A DNA stretch of 56,272 nucleotides, from positions 1 to 56,272 of the forward strand of contig NZ_QSDR01000029.1 in the NCBI RefSeq assembly GCF_003464085.1. The letters run 5' to 3'. The stretch comes from Clostridium sp. AM58-1XD. Lineage in GTDB: Bacteria; Bacillota; Clostridia; Lachnospirales; Lachnospiraceae. Under the pieces are notes generated by a model. That model was not told the DNA's origin and ran no database searches. It saw nothing but the letters and a program-made list of their open reading frames with translations. Both the position numbers and the translations under genes were made by a program. Below are positions 53,146 through 56,272 of this stretch, piece after piece (positions within the stretch are counted from its first letter, which is position 1; the number at the start of each line of letters is the position of its first letter).

Positions 53146-55194
53146 ATGAACCATTTACCTATGGGTGTCCGTGTACCGATTGACGGTGATAATCCGTCTA
53201 TTATGAGACATGAGGATCTATGTATCAAATGCGGCCAGTGTAAGGAAATCTGCACAAACTATATTGGCGTTCACGGAACGTATACGCTGGAGGCAACGGG
53301 AGGACGGGCTGTCTGTATCAACTGCGGCCAGTGTGCTAACGTCTGTCCCGTTTCCAGCATTACGGAGAAGTATGAGTATCCGGACGTGAAAAAGGCAGTG
53401 GACGACCCGGATAAGATCGTGATTTTCAGTACGTCACCATCCGTCAGAATCGCTTTGGGAGAAGAATTCGGCATGGAAGACGGGAGTTTCGTGGAAGGGA
53501 AAATGGTTGCTTTGCTGAGAATGCTAGGAGCCGATTACGTGCTGGATACAAATTTTGCGGCTGATCTGACGATCGTTGAGGAAGCGAGTGAGCTTTTGGA
53601 ACGGGTGACGAAGGGGACGAGGCCACTTCCACAATTTACCAGCTGCTGTCCGTCCTGGGTAAAGTATGTGGAAACGTATTATCCGGAGATTACGGAGCAT
53701 ATTTCCACAGCCAAGAGTCCGATCGGAATGCAGGGCCCTACGATCAAGACGTATTTTGCAAAGAAGATGGGGATCGATCCGACAAAGATCGTGAATGTAG
53801 CGGTCACGCCATGTACGGCCAAGAAATTCGAGATCCGCAGGGAGGAGATGAAGGCGGCCGGAGAGTACCTCGGAATCGAGGGAATGCGTGATATGGATTA
53901 CGTGATCACCACGAGAGAGCTGGCTGCATGGGCGAAGGAAGAAGAAGCGGATTTTGCTGTGCTTGAAGATTCTCCTTTTGACAGGCTGATGGGAGAAGCA
54001 TCCGGTGCAGGCGTCATATTCGGCAATACAGGCGGCGTGATGGAAGCAGCCCTTCGTACGGCGTATGAATACGTGACAGGGGAGAAAGCGCCGGCCGACT
54101 TCTTTAAACTGGAACCGGTCCGCGGAATGGAAGCGGTGAAAGAGGCCGTGGTCAAAATTGGTGATCTGGAAGTGAAGGCAGCCGTTATTTACGGTACAAA
54201 AGCAGCGGGAGAAATGGTGAAAAAGGTAAAAGCCAAGGAAGGCGGATATCATTTTATCGAAGTAATGACATGTCCGGGAGGCTGCATCGGAGGCGGCGGA
54301 CAGCCGAAGGGAACCTTGGAAAAGGGCGATGAACTCAGAAAAAAGAGAATCGCAGGCCTCTATGACAGGGATCAGTCCATGAGCCTTCGTACAAGCCATG
54401 ACAATGAGGAGATTAAGACGCTGTACCAGGAGTTTTATAAGAAACCGTTAAGCGAACTGGCAGAAAAAATGCTGCATACATCATATACAGACAGAAGCGA
54501 AGATTTAGGAGGAAAAGAAATGGCAAATACAGTAAAATACCGTTGTACCGTGTGTGGATACATTCATGAAGGAGAACTTCCGGAAGGATTTAAATGTCCG
54601 GTGTGCCGTCAGCCGGCCAGTGTGTTTGAAAGGATCGAAGAGAAGTCAGAGAACGGGAACAGCCGTTTTGTGGGAACGAAGACAGAAAAGAACCTGATGG
54701 AAGCGTTTGCAGGAGAGAGTCAGGCAAGAAATAAATATACATATTTTTCTGCAATTGCCCAGAGAGAGGGATATGATCAGATTGCGGAGCTCTTCTTGAA
54801 GACAGCCAGGAATGAACAGGAACATGCAAGGCTGTGGTATGATGCGCTCGGCCACCTGGGAAGCACGGCACAGAACCTTCTGGCAGCTGCTGAAGGAGAG
54901 AATTACGAATGGACCGATATGTATGACCGTTTTGCAAAGGATGCCGACGAAGAAGGGTATTCGGATCTGGCGGAGCTGTTCCGTAAAGTGGGAGAGATTG
55001 AAAAAGCCCATGAAGAGCGTTACCGCGCACTTTTAAAGAATGTGAAAGTGCAGAAGGTCTTTGAAAAGAGCGAAGAAGCCATGTGGGAATGCAGAATCTG
55101 CGGCCATCTCGTTATGGGAAAGAAGGCTCCGGAAGTTTGCCCGGTATGCAAATATGCGCAGAGCTATTTTGAAGTGAGAAAAGAAAACTATTAA
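53146..55194 (+). CDS. [FeFe] hydrogenase fused to rubredoxin-rubrerythrin
   Basis: 682 residues with GGAGGGG upstream. Residues 1-458 are a monomeric [FeFe] hydrogenase: two [4Fe-4S] clusters ([23 protein letters not shown]) and H-cluster motifs [17 protein letters not shown] and [12 protein letters not shown]. Residues 459-682 form a rubredoxin ([21 protein letters not shown]), a diiron ferritin-like domain ([30 protein letters not shown]) and a second rubredoxin-like site ([14 protein letters not shown]). An internal AGGAGG (54507-54512) with ATG 54520 in frame could start a separate rubrerythrin. If real, the fusion would link hydrogen oxidation to peroxide reduction. Loss of one T in the TTT at 54504-54506 would create a stop and restore two genes. 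Confidence 0.85.
   Translation: MNHLPMGVRVPIDGDNPSIMRHEDLCIKCGQCKEICTNYIGVHGTYTLEATGGRAVCINCGQCANVCPVSSITEKYEYPDVKKAVDDPDKIVIFSTSPSVRIALGEEFGMEDGSFVEGKMVALLRMLGADYVLDTNFAADLTIVEEASELLERVTKGTRPLPQFTSCCPSWVKYVETYYPEITEHISTAKSPIGMQGPTIKTYFAKKMGIDPTKIVNVAVTPCTAKKFEIRREEMKAAGEYLGIEGMRDMDYVITTRELAAWAKEEEADFAVLEDSPFDRLMGEASGAGVIFGNTGGVMEAALRTAYEYVTGEKAPADFFKLEPVRGMEAVKEAVVKIGDLEVKAAVIYGTKAAGEMVKKVKAKEGGYHFIEVMTCPGGCIGGGGQPKGTLEKGDELRKKRIAGLYDRDQSMSLRTSHDNEEIKTLYQEFYKKPLSELAEKMLHTSYTDRSEDLGGKEMANTVKYRCTVCGYIHEGELPEGFKCPVCRQPASVFERIEEKSENGNSRFVGTKTEKNLMEAFAGESQARNKYTYFSAIAQREGYDQIAELFLKTARNEQEHARLWYDALGHLGSTAQNLLAAAEGENYEWTDMYDRFAKDADEEGYSDLAELFRKVGEIEKAHEERYRALLKNVKVQKVFEKSEEAMWECRICGHLVMGKKAPEVCPVCKYAQSYFEVRKENY
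54507..54522 (+). promoter_or_regulatory. Internal ribosome site and start for rubrerythrin
   Basis: AGGAGG (54507-54512), 7 bases, then ATG (54520-54522) in the same frame as the hydrogenase. The protein from here begins [14 protein letters not shown], a natural rubredoxin N-terminus. It strongly suggests that the rubrerythrin part is, or was, translated on its own. Confidence 0.8.
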
Positions 55195-55196
55195 AA

Positions 55197-55218
55197 AGAA
55201 TCTCGTTGGCGAGATTCT
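55197..55218 (+). terminator. Hairpin after hydrogenase gene
   Basis: AGAATCTCG and CGAGATTCT form a perfect 9-bp stem with a 4-base loop, immediately after the stop. No T-run follows, so it may protect the mRNA end or attenuate transcription rather than terminate it. A small CCGCC/GGCGG stem follows at 55219-55231. Confidence 0.5.
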
Positions 55219-55251
55219 CCGCCTGCGGCGGGTACTCGATGAGGTGCTGAG

Positions 55252-56160
55252 ATGAAAATAGACCGATTGATTGGAATTCTTTCCATTCTCCTGCAGAATG
55301 ACAAGGTTACGGCCCCTGTTCTGGCAGAAAAATTCGAAGTGTCCAGACGGACGATCAACAGAGATATAGAGGATATCTGCAAGGCTGGAATCCCTCTTGT
55401 CACAGAACAGGGAAGAAACGGCGGCATATCCATTATGGATGGATACCGGATGGACCGGACCCTGCTGACATCTGCCGATATGAAGGATATCCTGGCTGGC
55501 TTAAAAAGTCTGGACAGCGTGTCCGGGACGCGAAGATACCAGCAGCTGATGGACAAGCTATCTGCAGGCAGTTCGTCTATGCTGGCGGCCGGCGGCCATA
55601 TTCTGATCGATCTGTCGTCCTGGCACAAAAACAAGCTTTCTGCGGCAATTGAACAAATACAGGCAGCCATTAAAAATAAGGAAAAGATCCGTTTTCTCTA
55701 CTATTCTCCAAAGGGTGAGAGCAAAAGGGAAATCGAACCTTATTTCCTGATTTTTAAATGGTCCTCCTGGTATGTATGGGGCTATTGCACCGAACGGACC
55801 GATTATCGTATGTTCAAGCTGAACCGAATGGTGGACTTAAGCGGAACAGGCGAGAGCTTCTGCCCAAGGGAGATTCCGCCCTTTCAGATTGATGGCGGGG
55901 AGATCTATCCGCCGAATATTCAGGTTTCTGTTATACTGGACAGCGATTTAAAATGGTGCCTGATTGATGGATGCGGAAACGGAAGCTTTACGGAACTGGA
56001 AGACGGGAGGCTGCTTCTAAACGGAGGATTTACGGATAAAGAGAGCCTTTTCGGATGGATTCTGGGTTTTGGCGGCCGTGCCGAACTGATGGAACCGGAA
56101 GACCTCAGGGAAGAACTGAGGCAGGTGATCAAATCTATGATGGACAGGTATGAAAGATGA
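55252..56160 (+). CDS. WYL-domain transcriptional regulator (YafY type)
   Basis: 302 residues; GAGGTG precedes ATG 55252. An N-terminal helix-turn-helix (VTAPVLAEKFEVSRRTINRD, IEDICKAGIPLVTEQGRNGG) is followed by a WYL domain (IRFLYYSPKGESKREIEPYF, SSWYVWGYCTER, RMFKLNRM) and its C-terminal extension. WYL proteins respond to nucleotides or other small ligands. It probably controls the gene starting at 56220 or itself. Confidence 0.9.
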   Translation: MKIDRLIGILSILLQNDKVTAPVLAEKFEVSRRTINRDIEDICKAGIPLVTEQGRNGGISIMDGYRMDRTLLTSADMKDILAGLKSLDSVSGTRRYQQLMDKLSAGSSSMLAAGGHILIDLSSWHKNKLSAAIEQIQAAIKNKEKIRFLYYSPKGESKREIEPYFLIFKWSSWYVWGYCTERTDYRMFKLNRMVDLSGTGESFCPREIPPFQIDGGEIYPPNIQVSVILDSDLKWCLIDGCGNGSFTELEDGRLLLNGGFTDKESLFGWILGFGGRAELMEPEDLREELRQVIKSMMDRYER

Positions 56161-56219
56161 CAAACTGATGTCATGTTATATGTGATATGATTGCCTTAAA
56201 AAGAAAAGGGGGTAATCAA

Positions 56220-56272
56220 ATGAAACATATGGAATACGAAATCGTAGATCTTGAAGAAAGAGAGGCAGCCGG
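56220..56272 (+). CDS. Start of a possible GyrI-like domain protein (partial)
   Basis: ATG 56220 follows AAAGGGGG by about 7 bases. Only 17 residues are in the window (MKHMEYEIVDLEEREAA). The opening resembles GyrI-like effector-binding proteins that often follow YafY-type regulators in Clostridia. The window ends inside the gene, so the identity is a guess. Confidence 0.45.
   Translation, partial: MKHMEYEIVDLEEREAA

Noticed and set aside
1..56272. CRISPR array, rRNA, tRNA or prophage structural genes
   Set aside because: No regularly spaced repeats, cloverleaf-like genes or phage morphogenesis genes were seen.

Overview
The window looks like a chromosome segment of an anaerobic Gram-positive member of the Clostridia, most like the Lachnospiraceae. 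The evidence is AGGAGG-type ribosome sites with frequent GTG and TTG starts, an adenosylcobalamin-dependent ribonucleotide reductase, an [FeFe] hydrogenase joined to a rubrerythrin, EFR1-type ferredoxin, WYL and MerR regulators, and SipW/camelysin-type surface proteins. The species cannot be named from the sequence alone.

Layout. (1) 1-1640: an IS1182-type transposase remnant, a tyrosine recombinase, and a 191-bp segment bounded by perfect 21-bp inverted repeats. Together these look like an invertible, phase-variable switch. (2) 1650-1780: a cyclic di-GMP-I (GEMM-I) riboswitch with a terminator. (3) 1895-14308: a surface-fibre operon holding a broken HU-like gene, two SipW-type signal peptidases, three camelysin/TasA-like proteins, a membrane-anchored repeat protein and a giant beta-helix adhesin. 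(4) 14700-27636: a complete chemosensory operon with CheW-like proteins, CheR, CheB, CheA, an MCP and two cheY-cheC-cheD modules. It also carries an EAL phosphodiesterase and a CheY-GGDEF cyclase, and no flagellar genes. (5) 27797-31072: ECF sigma factor, probable anti-sigma factor and VWA lipoprotein. (6) 31301-38410: nrdJ with a promoter and NrdR box, murI, a PanE-like reductase, and a MerR regulator divergent from a MATE pump. (7) 38510-46295: two more c-di-GMP enzymes, an EFR1 ferredoxin, a zinc-ribbon membrane protein and a CNNM/CorC transporter with a long leader. (8) 46405-56272: flavin reductase-like protein, GH3 enzyme, a three-gene ABC export system, hydrogenase-rubrerythrin, a WYL regulator and the start of another gene.

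Working model (inference). The chemosensory cluster resembles Wsp-type systems whose output is c-di-GMP rather than flagellar rotation. Its likely target lies next door: a surface-fibre operon read through a c-di-GMP riboswitch and possibly also switched by promoter inversion. Pairing of the riboswitch arms suggests that c-di-GMP turns the operon off.

Two window-wide patterns matter. A dispersed palindromic repeat family occurs five times, always at gene 3' ends, with conserved core and locus-specific but self-complementary stems. Several conserved genes (recombinase, HU, adhesin, cheR, cheB, an ABC permease) carry single-base frameshifts, some at short homopolymers. Some of these may be assembly indels rather than true pseudogenes, and the same caution applies to the hydrogenase-rubrerythrin fusion.
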